Source of the DNA: Salegentibacter salegens
GTDB lineage: Bacteria; Bacteroidota; Bacteroidia; Flavobacteriales; Flavobacteriaceae
Length of the DNA stretch: 64,000 nt
NCBI RefSeq assembly: GCF_900142975.1
Contig: NZ_LT670848.1
Coordinates: 1,302,001-1,366,000 of the forward strand
Direction: 5' to 3'
Positions 37,712 through 45,983 of the stretch are shown here, piece after piece (the stretch's first letter is position 1; every line of letters starts with the position of its first letter). Below the pieces are notes generated by a model, which was not told the DNA's origin, did not search any database, and saw nothing but the letters and a program-made list of their open reading frames with translations. The translations under genes and the position numbers were made by a program.

Positions 37712-37771
37712 TGTCACGTCGAGCGCAGTCGAGACGTTTTTGTTAGACCTTTCGACTGCGCTCAAGGTGAC
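37712..37771 (+). repeat. Inverted-repeat element TGTCACGTCGAGCGCAGTCG type
   Basis: TGTCACGTCGAGCGCAGTCGAGACGT, then after 15 bp CTTTCGACTGCGCTCAAGGTGACA: an outer TGTCAC/GTGACA and an inner CGAGCGCAGTCGA/TCGACTGCGCT stem. It is similar in plan to the CGTCA..TGACG repeats but different in sequence. Confidence 0.7.
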
Positions 37772-37847
37772 AAAAACAAGCTTAGGATTGTTTACGGACA
37801 ATCATAAACTATAAACACCACCCCTTTCTTCTCCTTCGCAGAATTCA

Positions 37848-37872
37848 TTTCCCTCCTCGCGGAGGAGGGAAA
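37848..37872. repeat. Short palindrome TTTCCCTCCTC..GAGGAGGGAAA
   Basis: A 25-nt near-perfect palindrome with an 11-bp stem and a 3-nt CGC centre, in the gap before the TIGR02117 gene. Confidence 0.6.
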
Positions 37873-37884
37873 CTTTAAAAAGCG

Positions 37885-37915
37885 TCCTGCAAGGTTTTCA
37901 AAACCTTGTAGGTAT
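37885..37915 (+). repeat. Hairpin repeat related to 32221-32252
   Basis: TCCTGCAAGGTTTTCAAAAC, CTTGTAGGTAT; the same frame of bases as 32221 with compensating changes in the stem (GAGG/CCTC becomes AAGG/CCTT). No T-run follows. Confidence 0.65.
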
Positions 37916-37971
37916 AGGAACTCTAATAATCAATAAGTTAAAATTTCAGCTAAAATCAATACCTTAATAGC

Positions 37972-38649
37972 ATGAAACAAGGTTTACGCTATCTCATAAA
38001 ATTCCTTTTAATCCTGATTGTGCCCCCGGTCATTTACCTGCTTTTTGCTTTAATTGGATCTATAATTCCTGTGAATTCTAATTCCGAATCTAAAAGTGCC
38101 GAAATGGAAATCTATCTTTATAAACAGGATATGCATACCGATATTTTGCTCCCGGTAAATACTAAAATCATTAGTTGGGATAGTATTTTTAAACCTGAGC
38201 ATACTTTGGCGCAACCAAAAAATTCGGAATTTATCGGTTTTGGATGGGGCGATCTTAATTTTTATAGAAACACACCGCAATGGGAAGATTTAAAACTAAG
38301 TGTTGCTTTTAAAGCACTATTTTTAAAATCGCAAAGCGCACTGCATACTCGCTTTTACCAAAAAGTAACATTCTCTGATAACCTGGTTAAAATTTCGGTT
38401 TCAGAAGATCAATATATAAAACTGACAGAATATATTTTAGAAACGGTAAATATTAAAAAATCAGGAAAAATTCAGCCGGTACAAGATTTACATTATTACC
38501 GAAGCGATGCATTTTATTTATCCAAAACTTCTTTCAGCCTTTTTAAAACCTGTAATACCTGGACAAATTCCGCATTAAAAAACGCCGGACTTCAGGCTTG
38601 TTTATGGACACCTTTTCCGCAGGGAATTTTCTACCAATACAGCGATTAA
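37972..38649 (+). CDS. TIGR02117/DUF2459-family membrane-anchored protein
   Basis: A 225-residue protein with one N-terminal membrane helix (about 9-30). Family signatures: DMHTDILLPV (His), IGFGWGDLNFYRNTPQWEDL and the cysteine block TCNTWTNSALKNAG. The family is exported and resembles papain-like/NlpC folds (Cys, His) but has no proven activity. Located between two hairpin repeats and convergent rimO. Confidence 0.88.
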   Translation: MKQGLRYLIKFLLILIVPPVIYLLFALIGSIIPVNSNSESKSAEMEIYLYKQDMHTDILLPVNTKIISWDSIFKPEHTLAQPKNSEFIGFGWGDLNFYRNTPQWEDLKLSVAFKALFLKSQSALHTRFYQKVTFSDNLVKISVSEDQYIKLTEYILETVNIKKSGKIQPVQDLHYYRSDAFYLSKTSFSLFKTCNTWTNSALKNAGLQACLWTPFPQGIFYQYSD

Positions 38650-38690
38650 ACTACGCCAGTATACATTTTACAAACTACAGTATACAACTT

Positions 38691-40040
38691 TTACACAGTT
38701 TTAACCTTCAACTCTTTCCTAACCGGTTTCGGTGCGGCGTGTATTGGCTCAGCATAAAGATCAAAATCGGCGGCGTCGGTAACTTTCACTTCGTAGAATT
38801 CCCCGGTTTTTAAGTAAATAGAACTTGCATCGATTAAAACTTCGTTATCTACATCGGGAGAATCAAACTCGGTTCTTCCAACAAAATAATTCCCTTCTTT
38901 TCTATCGATCACTACTTTAAAAACCTGCCCGATTTTTTCCTGGTTCAATTCCCAGGAAATCTGGCTCTGAATTTCCATAATCTGGTTAGCACGATCTTGT
39001 TTCACGTCTTGCGGTACATCGTCTTCCAAATTGTAGGCGTGGGTATTTTCTTCGTGAGAATAGGTAAAACAACCTAAACGCTCAAAACGCATCTCCTCTA
39101 CCCAGGTTTTCATTTCTTCAAACTGTTCTTCGGTTTCCCCGGGATAACCTACAATAAGTGTAGTTCTGATAGCCATTTCAGGAACATATTTCCTGAAATC
39201 CCTAAGCAATTTTGTAGTTTTCTCGCTGGTAGTTCCGCGACGCATAGATTTCAACAATTCAGTATTGATATGCTGTAACGGAATATCTATATAATTACAA
39301 ACCTTTGGTTCACGCTTCATCACATCCAACACATCCATGGGGAAACCGGTTGGGAATGCATAATGCAAACGAATCCACTCAATACCTTCTACCTTAGCCA
39401 GGTTTTCCAGCAATTCGGCAAGATTTCTTTTTTTATAAAGGTCGAGTCCATAGTAAGTAAGATCCTGCGCGATAAGTATCAATTCCTTTACGCCGTTGGC
39501 CGCAAGGTTTTTTGCTTCTTTTACCAGATCTTCAATTGGAGTCGACTTATGCCCGCCACGCATCAGTGGAATAGCGCAAAAAGAACAGGGCCTGTCGCAA
39601 CCTTCGGCTATTTTAAGGTAAGCGTAATTTTTTGGTGTAGTTGTTAGACGCTCACCAAGCAATTCGTGTTTATAATCGGCTTCCAGCGCTTTTAACAAGC
39701 CGGGAAGCTCTGTAGTACCAAAATACTGGTCTACATCGGGAATTTCCTTTTGAAGATCGGGCTTGTAACGCTCGCTTAAACATCCGGTAACAAAAACTTT
39801 ATCTACTTCACCCTGCTGTTTTTGTTCTACAAATTCTAAAATGGTATTCACCGATTCTTCCTTGGCGTTGTCTATAAATCCGCAGGTATTAATCACCACA
39901 ATATTCCCGTCCTGCTCGTGCACCACGTCTTTATTGTTACCTTTCAGCTGCCCCATCAACACCTCACTATCATACACGTTCTTGCTGCAACCAAGGGTTA
40001 CTACATTAATACGGTTCTTTTTTATCGACTTCGTCCTCAT
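38691..40040 (-). CDS. rimO: Ribosomal protein S12 methylthiotransferase
   Basis: A 449-residue radical-SAM enzyme that adds a methylthio group to Asp89 of ribosomal protein S12. The N-terminal UPF0004 domain has its three cluster Cys (VTLGCSKN, NTCGF, VTGCLSERY). The radical-SAM cluster is CDRPCSFCAIP, and the C-terminal TRAM domain follows (VFKVVIDRKEGNYFVGRT). RimO rather than MiaB is supported by YDSEVLMGQL and PLMRGGHKS. It stands alone. Confidence 0.96.
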   Translation of the reverse strand: MRTKSIKKNRINVVTLGCSKNVYDSEVLMGQLKGNNKDVVHEQDGNIVVINTCGFIDNAKEESVNTILEFVEQKQQGEVDKVFVTGCLSERYKPDLQKEIPDVDQYFGTTELPGLLKALEADYKHELLGERLTTTPKNYAYLKIAEGCDRPCSFCAIPLMRGGHKSTPIEDLVKEAKNLAANGVKELILIAQDLTYYGLDLYKKRNLAELLENLAKVEGIEWIRLHYAFPTGFPMDVLDVMKREPKVCNYIDIPLQHINTELLKSMRRGTTSEKTTKLLRDFRKYVPEMAIRTTLIVGYPGETEEQFEEMKTWVEEMRFERLGCFTYSHEENTHAYNLEDDVPQDVKQDRANQIMEIQSQISWELNQEKIGQVFKVVIDRKEGNYFVGRTEFDSPDVDNEVLIDASSIYLKTGEFYEVKVTDAADFDLYAEPIHAAPKPVRKELKVKTV

Positions 40041-40081
40041 ATAATTCTAATTTTCAAAGCTGCGTCTACATGTCTTCGGTT

Positions 40082-40160
40082 CGTCAAGCTGAACTTGGTT
40101 CAGCTTCTAATATAATTTGATTATGAACAAATTAGATCCTGAAACAAGTTCAGGATGACG
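40082..40160 (+). repeat. Dispersed hairpin repeat, copy 5
   Basis: CGTCAAGCTGAAC..GTTCAGCTTCTAA, spacer, AGATCCTGAAACAAGTTCAG and GATGACG. Confidence 0.85.
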
Positions 40161-40320
40161 TCTAAAAAATAATTATACAGCTTCTTAAAAGCGGGTGCAA
40201 AGATACAATCTATAATTTGAACTACAGCGTGTTAAAGCTTAATGCTTAAAATTCTCACCCAGCTTTTTTAAGTATTTTGTATCTTCCCGAAACTAAAGCC
40301 TTAGCACCAATATTTTATCA

Positions 40321-41454
40321 ATGAAAAATTACATCCTCCTCACTTCCCTCCTATTTTTTATGTTGAATTTGCTAAATGCACAGCAACGTGTGGAAGAAAT
40401 TCCGCTGAAAATTGGCGTGATGGAAAGAGGAGCGCTAAACGCGATTACCGATGTGAGGGGCGTAAAAGTTGGTCATACCACTTTGGTGAAAGGCGATTCG
40501 GTCCGGACGGGTGTAACGGCTATTCTTCCGCACGGCGGAAATATTTTTCAGCAGAAAGTACCCGCAGCGGTTTTTGTGGGTAATGGCTTCGGAAAACTTG
40601 CCGGCAGCACCCAAATTAACGAACTCGGCAATCTTGAAACTCCAATAATTCTTACCAATACTTTAAATGTTCCAACTGCCATGGACGCAGTAATAAAATA
40701 TACGCTGAACCTGTCCGGAAATGAGGATGTGCGCTCGGTAAACGCGGTAGTGGGCGAAACCAACGATGGGTATTTAAACGATATTCGCGGGCAACACGTA
40801 AAAAACGAAGATGTAATTTCTGTGATTCAAAATGCGAAAAACGGTAAAGTGCCAGAAGGAAATGTTGGGGCCGGAACCGGTACAATTGCATTTGGTTATA
40901 AAGGTGGAATTGGAACTTCTTCCCGAGAACTTCCCAAAAGCCTGGGCGGTTATACTTTAGGCGTTTTGGTGCAAAGTAATTTTGGTGGGGTTTTGCAAAT
41001 TGGCGGCGTCCCGGTTGGTCAAAAGCTCGGGAATTATAGTTTCAGCAATAATCTGCTGAATAATGTAGACGGTTCCTGTATGATGATAATAGCTACCGAT
41101 GCTCCATTGAACAATCGAAACCTTGAGCGCCTGGCAAAACGTGCCTTCCTGGGGCTCGCAAAAACAGGAGGAATTGCTTCAAACGGCAGCGGCGATTATG
41201 TGATCGCTTTTTCTACTGCGGAAGCTGTGAGAGTTCAGTATAAAATAGAAACAGAGACTTTGAAACAGGAAATTGTACCAAACGATTTAATGTCGCCGCT
41301 ATTTATGGCCACCATTGAAGCCACCGAAGAAGCCATCTTAAATTCTATTTTTATGGCTGAAACCACCACTGGTTTTAAAGGCAGAACTATAAAAGCTTTG
41401 CCTAAAGAGGAAGTGTTGAAGTTGTTAAAAGAGGCCGGGGTTTTAGAGAATTAG
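40321..41454 (+). CDS. P1-family (DmpA-like) aminopeptidase, secreted
   Basis: A 377-residue protein with signal peptide (1-20, ends LNAQ). It has the S58/DmpA N-terminal-nucleophile fold: ITDVRGVKVGHTTLV, VRTGVTAILPHGG, VVGETNDGYLND, GNVGAGTGTIAFGYKGGIGT and, near the autocleavage site, TLGVLVQSNFGG. These enzymes release D- or L-amino acids from peptides and self-process into two chains. The IS1595 element has inserted 16 bp after its stop, and the gene is intact. Confidence 0.92.
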   Translation: MKNYILLTSLLFFMLNLLNAQQRVEEIPLKIGVMERGALNAITDVRGVKVGHTTLVKGDSVRTGVTAILPHGGNIFQQKVPAAVFVGNGFGKLAGSTQINELGNLETPIILTNTLNVPTAMDAVIKYTLNLSGNEDVRSVNAVVGETNDGYLNDIRGQHVKNEDVISVIQNAKNGKVPEGNVGAGTGTIAFGYKGGIGTSSRELPKSLGGYTLGVLVQSNFGGVLQIGGVPVGQKLGNYSFSNNLLNNVDGSCMMIIATDAPLNNRNLERLAKRAFLGLAKTGGIASNGSGDYVIAFSTAEAVRVQYKIETETLKQEIVPNDLMSPLFMATIEATEEAILNSIFMAETTTGFKGRTIKALPKEEVLKLLKEAGVLEN

Positions 41455-41473
41455 AGGTTAAATTCTTTTAGCT

Positions 41474-41503
41474 TTGTTCTAAGATGAATATGTCTTATAT
41501 TTG
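41474..41503 (+). promoter_or_regulatory. Promoter of the IS1595 transposase
   Basis: -33 TTG at 41474-41476 and a perfect -7 box TATATTTG at 41496-41503, spacer 19 bp, 18 bp before the ATG. Both lie inside the element. Confidence 0.7.
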
Positions 41504-41520
41504 TGTAAAACTATATAGAT

Positions 41521-42516
41521 ATGATACCTTCAGATTTCAGGGATTTTTTCGTTAATAGTCCAGCGACTGTTCAACAAGAGATAGTGGCTTCGTTGCTATC
41601 ATTGTCTTTGCAAGAAAGTGAAGTAAAGGACAGCAACGAGGCAAAAGCAGTTACCTGTCCTCATTGCTCAGAAAAGCGTGTTCGTGCCAATGGCAAGCTC
41701 AAAGGCGTTCAACGCTATGTTTGCAATGGCTGTAAGAAGAATTTCAGTGAGACCACAGGTAAGTTTTGGTATAATATAAAAAAGAAAGAGAAGTTAAATC
41801 GGTATTTATACTGTTTGTTGTCGGGCTACAGTATCAGGAAAAGTGCAGAAGAGACGGAGATATCAATTCAAACGTCCTTTGATTGGAGACATAAATTGCT
41901 CACGTCATTTTCCAGTGTTTCGGTAGAAGAGTTTCAGGGCATAGTCGAAAGCGATGACCTGTTCTTTGCCTACTCAGAAAAAGGAGGACGTCATTTAGGT
42001 AGAAAACCGAAAATGCGAGGAGAAAAAGCAAGCAAAGCAGGCATAAGTGATGAAAAAGTAGCTGTAGTGGCAACTTGTGATAGATCTGGAAACAAAGACT
42101 TTAAAGTGGCCACAAGAGGTCGTATCAGTAAAGAGGATCTGAATAGAATACTTAAAGGGAAACTTGATAAAGCTGACGTACTCTGCAGCGACAGCCATAG
42201 AAGTTATGGTGCTTTTGCAAAAGCCAACACAATTGCCCATAAAAAGTTCAACACCTCAAAGGGACAGCGAACCGTAGATAAGGTGTACCATGTCCAGAAT
42301 GTAAACAATATGGATATGAGATTGAGAAAGTTCATGGATTCTTTCAATGGGGTAGCTACAAAATACTTACAGAATTACTTGAATTGGTTCTTGGTACTTG
42401 AAAAAATCAAGAACTCAACCAGTAAAATGGCAACAGTTACAGCCATTGCCTTTGCTTCAAATAGCGCATGGTACGAGTACAAACAACAACTATTCAATAT
42501 GCTAATTAGAACTTAG
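41521..42516 (+). CDS. IS1595-family transposase
   Basis: A 331-residue transposase. The N-terminal zinc finger is CPHCSEKR..CNGCKKNF, followed by a helix-turn-helix region (GYSIRKSAEETEISIQTSFD). The ISXO2-like DDE domain has VESDDLFFAYSEKG, VLCSDSHRSYG and KVYHVQNVNNMDMRLRKFM, the last with the Asn that replaces or supports the third acidic residue in this family. Full length. Confidence 0.95.
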   Translation: MIPSDFRDFFVNSPATVQQEIVASLLSLSLQESEVKDSNEAKAVTCPHCSEKRVRANGKLKGVQRYVCNGCKKNFSETTGKFWYNIKKKEKLNRYLYCLLSGYSIRKSAEETEISIQTSFDWRHKLLTSFSSVSVEEFQGIVESDDLFFAYSEKGGRHLGRKPKMRGEKASKAGISDEKVAVVATCDRSGNKDFKVATRGRISKEDLNRILKGKLDKADVLCSDSHRSYGAFAKANTIAHKKFNTSKGQRTVDKVYHVQNVNNMDMRLRKFMDSFNGVATKYLQNYLNWFLVLEKIKNSTSKMATVTAIAFASNSAWYEYKQQLFNMLIRT

Positions 42517-42766
42517 CCATTCTTTTTTATTCTGAAGAAATATAAAATTGAGAAAAAAAAATTAAGGGTCACATTTACCTTATAATATCTTGATCATTTA
42601 CTGGAATTTACTGTTTTTCGGGGTAGGATGTAGCTTCTAAATTTTTTCAATAAAATTTCAGTAAATTTATAAGGATACTAAAAATCCTTGTTGAACTAAA
42701 CGAACTTATTGGTGACCTGCTACCAACAATTCGACAAAAATTTAAATTGTAAATTCCTGTCACTCT

Positions 42767-43921
42767 ATGATAAAGTCATTTTTAATAAGTTTGTTTTTAC
42801 TAGTCCCGTTAATGGGATTCTCACAACTAAACGACAGCCTGCCTGAGCCTATTATTCCTAAAGAAAAGATAGAACTCTTAAAAAATATCAATTTCACCTT
42901 CGATATGCGTATGGGTTTCCAGGCATATACCTTTAGAGGTGGAGACAACTATTACAATGGTATTCAGTTTTTAAATGGCTTTACAGCGCTGGGAATTTCG
43001 GGGAAATTACACGAAAAGGTGCATTTCACTTTTAGAAACCGCTTTAATAAAAATAGCGATGTCCAAACTCTAGATCGATTAGGTAGTAATATCGAGCTGG
43101 CGTTTATCGACATTAAAGCCAGCCCGTCCCTTGAAATCAGGCTTGGAAAAATGAATCCTTTTTATGGCGGTTATGAATACGAGTTCAGTCCGTTGTATGT
43201 TTTGGAATATAATGATGTTTACAACAATGTTCTCGCATTTGTTACCGGGGCCGGAATTACCTACCAGGCATTAGAAAATCACAAATTCGGCTTACAAGTT
43301 TTAAACTCACGCACCATGCATTACGACGATCTTTATGGGGATATAGTTGCTGAAAACATCCAGGAACCAGATTGGCCGGTAGCCTTTGTTGGAAACTGGC
43401 GTGGAAGCTTTTTTGACGGAAAACTGCAAACCATCTATAGTTTAAGTCATTCTTATGAAGTAAAAAAAAGAGGAACCACTTTTTTCACCTTAGGCCACAA
43501 ATACCAAAACCGAAATCTTACCCTTATGTATGATTTTCACTACAGTTATGAAGAGGTAGATACTAAAGGTATTCTTACCAGCATTATCAGTGACGAATCG
43601 ATAGCGGAAGATGTATTATATGTGGAAAACTGGTTAAGGGCAGAATACCGTTTCAATCCAAAATTCACGGGTTTATTAACCCTAATGACTAGCAGTGCCT
43701 ACGATAACGTAAAAACCAGCAATGACCATATGCGAAGAAGCTATGGAATGATCCCTACTGTATATTACAGTCCGTTTAAAAATATTGATCTGCGGTTTTT
43801 CTTAGCTTATATTGGCCGGTATTTTGATTATTCAGATTTTGCTAGAGACAATTTTGATGTTTCCAGTTATAATAAAAATGAAGTAAGAATCGGCTTTATT
43901 GCTCCTCTATTACTATTGTAA
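42767..43921 (+). CDS. Outer-membrane porin (phosphate-selective porin O/P-like)
   Basis: A 384-residue protein with signal peptide (1-19, ends MGFSQ). Amphipathic strands throughout, with LGKMNPFYGGYEYEFSPLYV, the conserved site of OprO/OprP-like barrels, and strands such as RSYGMIPTVYYSPFKNIDLR. Phosphate or polyphosphate selectivity cannot be told. Followed 41 bp later by the VOC gene. Confidence 0.82.
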   Translation: MIKSFLISLFLLVPLMGFSQLNDSLPEPIIPKEKIELLKNINFTFDMRMGFQAYTFRGGDNYYNGIQFLNGFTALGISGKLHEKVHFTFRNRFNKNSDVQTLDRLGSNIELAFIDIKASPSLEIRLGKMNPFYGGYEYEFSPLYVLEYNDVYNNVLAFVTGAGITYQALENHKFGLQVLNSRTMHYDDLYGDIVAENIQEPDWPVAFVGNWRGSFFDGKLQTIYSLSHSYEVKKRGTTFFTLGHKYQNRNLTLMYDFHYSYEEVDTKGILTSIISDESIAEDVLYVENWLRAEYRFNPKFTGLLTLMTSSAYDNVKTSNDHMRRSYGMIPTVYYSPFKNIDLRFFLAYIGRYFDYSDFARDNFDVSSYNKNEVRIGFIAPLLLL

Positions 43922-43961
43922 GTTCGCAGCATCATTCAGTAATTAATCAAACAGACAAAAA

Positions 43962-44450
43962 ATGAATACCTACAAAATACCTGCTCAAACCCGTATTGGG
44001 CACGTGCATCTTAAAGTAGCAGATCTTGAGCGTTCGCTAAAATTTTACCGTGATCTCCTGGGTTTTGAAGTCACTATGCATTATGGGGATCAGGCTGCAT
44101 TTATTTCTGCCGGCGGCTACCATCATCATATTGGTTTAAATACCTGGCACAGCAAGGGCGCACCACCTGCTTCCCAAAATACCGTAGGTTTATATCATAC
44201 CGCAATTCTTTATCCTACCAGGAAAGACCTCGCACTTATCTTCAACCGATTGCGAGAAGCAGATTATCCGCTTACCGGGGCAAGTGACCACGGTGTCTCA
44301 GAAGCATTATATCTCAATGATCCTGATGGTAACGGCGTGGAGCTTTATTGGGACCGCCCTAGAGATCAATGGCCAACTAAAGAAGATGGTTCCATAGAAA
44401 TGTTTACGCACGTGTTAAACCTTCAGGACTTACTTAAAGAGATTAAATAA
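43962..44450 (+). CDS. VOC-family protein (catechol 2,3-dioxygenase CatE-like)
   Basis: A 162-residue protein with two beta-alpha-beta-beta-beta repeats. Metal ligands are seen as His in RIGHVHLKVADLERSLKFYR, His in GLYHTAILYPTRKDL and Glu in DPDGNGVELYWDRPRDQW. This fits a ring-cleavage extradiol dioxygenase-like protein, but it is short (CatE proteins often have two such modules), so a glyoxalase-type role is also possible. A weak terminator follows at 44449. Confidence 0.88.
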   Translation: MNTYKIPAQTRIGHVHLKVADLERSLKFYRDLLGFEVTMHYGDQAAFISAGGYHHHIGLNTWHSKGAPPASQNTVGLYHTAILYPTRKDLALIFNRLREADYPLTGASDHGVSEALYLNDPDGNGVELYWDRPRDQWPTKEDGSIEMFTHVLNLQDLLKEIK

Positions 44451-44482
44451 GAATTTATTGATAAAAAATCTGATAAATTCTT
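44449..44482 (+). terminator. AT-rich terminator-like hairpin
   Basis: A 10-bp stem AAGAATTTAT (44449-44458) pairs with ATAAATTCTT (44473-44482) and overlaps the VOC stop. Confidence 0.45.
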
Positions 44483-44601
44483 AAAAATTAATAGTTTTAT
44501 AGCTATTCTTTATTTAAAGCCTTGGGGATGAGTTATTTTTTTGAAAAAATAATATCTCCTTATGGATTCTAATGAATAAGCAAACCACTTAAAGCTAAAT
44601 A

Positions 44602-45096
44602 TTGAAAAGCAAAACAAACATTTTCTTATTAACCAGTTTTCTATTTGCCGCTGCATTAACCGGATGGTTTTATTATCAAACAGCGAATAGAATTGGAGAC
44701 TTAAGTGAAAATAATAAAACCGATCGTGATTTTGAGGTTTGTGATAAAGACTGGATAGGTCAGAATTATGGAATGACTGCAGGTTATGAAGGAGGTAAAA
44801 AAGCAATAAAACAGGATATTCTAAATGATTTAGAAGCCATGAGTTTTGAAAAATCGGGTTTAATCACATTTCGCTTCATTGTAAACTGTAAAGGAAAAAC
44901 AGGCAGATTTCAGGCTAAATCAACTGATTTAGACCTACAGGAAATGGAAGTTAATCAGGCAAAAATAAAAGAGCTAGAGAAGGCATTGCTTCAATTAGAA
45001 AACTGGATTCCGGCAAAAAACGAATTTAATTCTTATGACAGTTACTATGTCTTAAATTTTAAAATTAGAAACAACAATATTGTAGATATATTCTAG
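44602..45096 (+). CDS. Membrane-anchored protein, unknown
   Basis: A 164-residue protein with TTG start at 44602 (no in-frame ATG before the anchor). One N-terminal helix (NIFLLTSFLFAAALTGWFYY), then a soluble part with FEVCDKDWIG and SGLITFRFIVNCKGKTGRF, whose strand pattern recalls TonB-C-like or small periplasmic domains. No family assigned. The TPR gene starts 4 bp after the stop, so the two form a unit. Confidence 0.7.
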   Translation: MKSKTNIFLLTSFLFAAALTGWFYYQTANRIGDLSENNKTDRDFEVCDKDWIGQNYGMTAGYEGGKKAIKQDILNDLEAMSFEKSGLITFRFIVNCKGKTGRFQAKSTDLDLQEMEVNQAKIKELEKALLQLENWIPAKNEFNSYDSYYVLNFKIRNNNIVDIF

Positions 45097-45100
45097 CCTG

Positions 45101-45898
45101 ATGAAAAGATTTTTCAAAATATTTAAAATAGTTTTAGGAGTTATATTAACAGCCTATACGGTAGTAATCATCTCTTTTTTACTCTTCTCACCCTTTGAAG
45201 ACCGGTACAATCTTGCGGCACATATGCAGGGCGTATTCTTTTCCCAATCGGTTTTCGAAATATTAAAGTTTCAGCAGCCCGAAAATGATGAATTATATTT
45301 TGAGCAATCGGTACCTTTTAATAAAAGGGGATATTACGCGAGGGGATTTTCTCTTTTAGACAAAGCTGTAGCATTGAATCCCAAGGTACATTTGGGGTAT
45401 AGAGGATATATGAAACTTAGGTTTTTAAGAAATTATAAGGCGGCTTTAGAAGATTTTGACAGGCTGGACGCTTTAACTCCAAATTTTGTAGACGCACCCT
45501 GGGGAGAGGATATAGATTTCCTGAGAGGAGAAGCCTATTTTGGACTGGAAGATTATGAAAATTCGATAATTCATTTCAAAAAAAGTATTGAAAATCAAGG
45601 TGAAGACTGGGTAGACAATCAAACTTATGTGTTTCTTGGACTTTGTGAGTATAGACTGGGCAACCTCGAAGAAGCCATTAATTATCATCAAAAAGCGCTT
45701 AGCCAATCGGAGTATACGGTAGAAGCTCACATAGAACTCGCAAAAATATATGCGGAACAAAACAAAACGGAAGCCGCAAAGACTCATTTAGAACAAGCCG
45801 ATAAATATTTCAGTTATAAAAGAGATAATCCTTATAATGAATATTTAAATGAAGTTTATAAAAGTGATTTGGTGCTTTTAGAGCATTCAGAAGCATAG
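45101..45898 (+). CDS. TPR-repeat membrane-anchored protein
   Basis: A 265-residue protein with an N-terminal helix (about 10-30) and at least four tetratricopeptide repeats: ARGFSLLDKAVALNPKVHLG, RNYKAALEDFDRLDALTPNF, EDYENSIIHFKKSIENQ and GNLEEAINYHQKALSQSEYT, then AHIELAKIYAEQNKTEAAKT. Probably a periplasmic scaffold. Pairs with the preceding unknown protein (4-bp spacing). Confidence 0.85.
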   Translation: MKRFFKIFKIVLGVILTAYTVVIISFLLFSPFEDRYNLAAHMQGVFFSQSVFEILKFQQPENDELYFEQSVPFNKRGYYARGFSLLDKAVALNPKVHLGYRGYMKLRFLRNYKAALEDFDRLDALTPNFVDAPWGEDIDFLRGEAYFGLEDYENSIIHFKKSIENQGEDWVDNQTYVFLGLCEYRLGNLEEAINYHQKALSQSEYTVEAHIELAKIYAEQNKTEAAKTHLEQADKYFSYKRDNPYNEYLNEVYKSDLVLLEHSEA

Positions 45899-45983
45899 AA
45901 GAAACCCCTAAAACAAGTGTCAAAAATTTAATTAATTAACATTTTTTTGCGTCGCTCCTTTATTTATTTGTATTTTGAAGGCT

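Larger units (their letters stand above)
41470..42518 (+). mobile_element. Complete IS1595-family insertion sequence
   Basis: A 1049-bp element. The ends are short imperfect inverted repeats: AGCTTTGTTCTAA (41470-41482) against the complement of TTAGAACTTAGCC (42506-42518), 10 of 13 identical. One intact transposase; its stop codon lies inside the right repeat. Confidence 0.88.
41462..42526. repeat. 8-bp target-site duplication flanking the IS1595-family element
   Basis: ATTCTTTT at 41462-41469 and again at 42519-42526, directly outside the inverted repeats; 8 bp is the usual duplication for IS1595. Confidence 0.85.

Noticed and set aside
37712..37915. CRISPR array, because of several short repeats close together
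   Set aside because: The three hairpins differ from each other, there is no regular spacer pattern and no cas gene.
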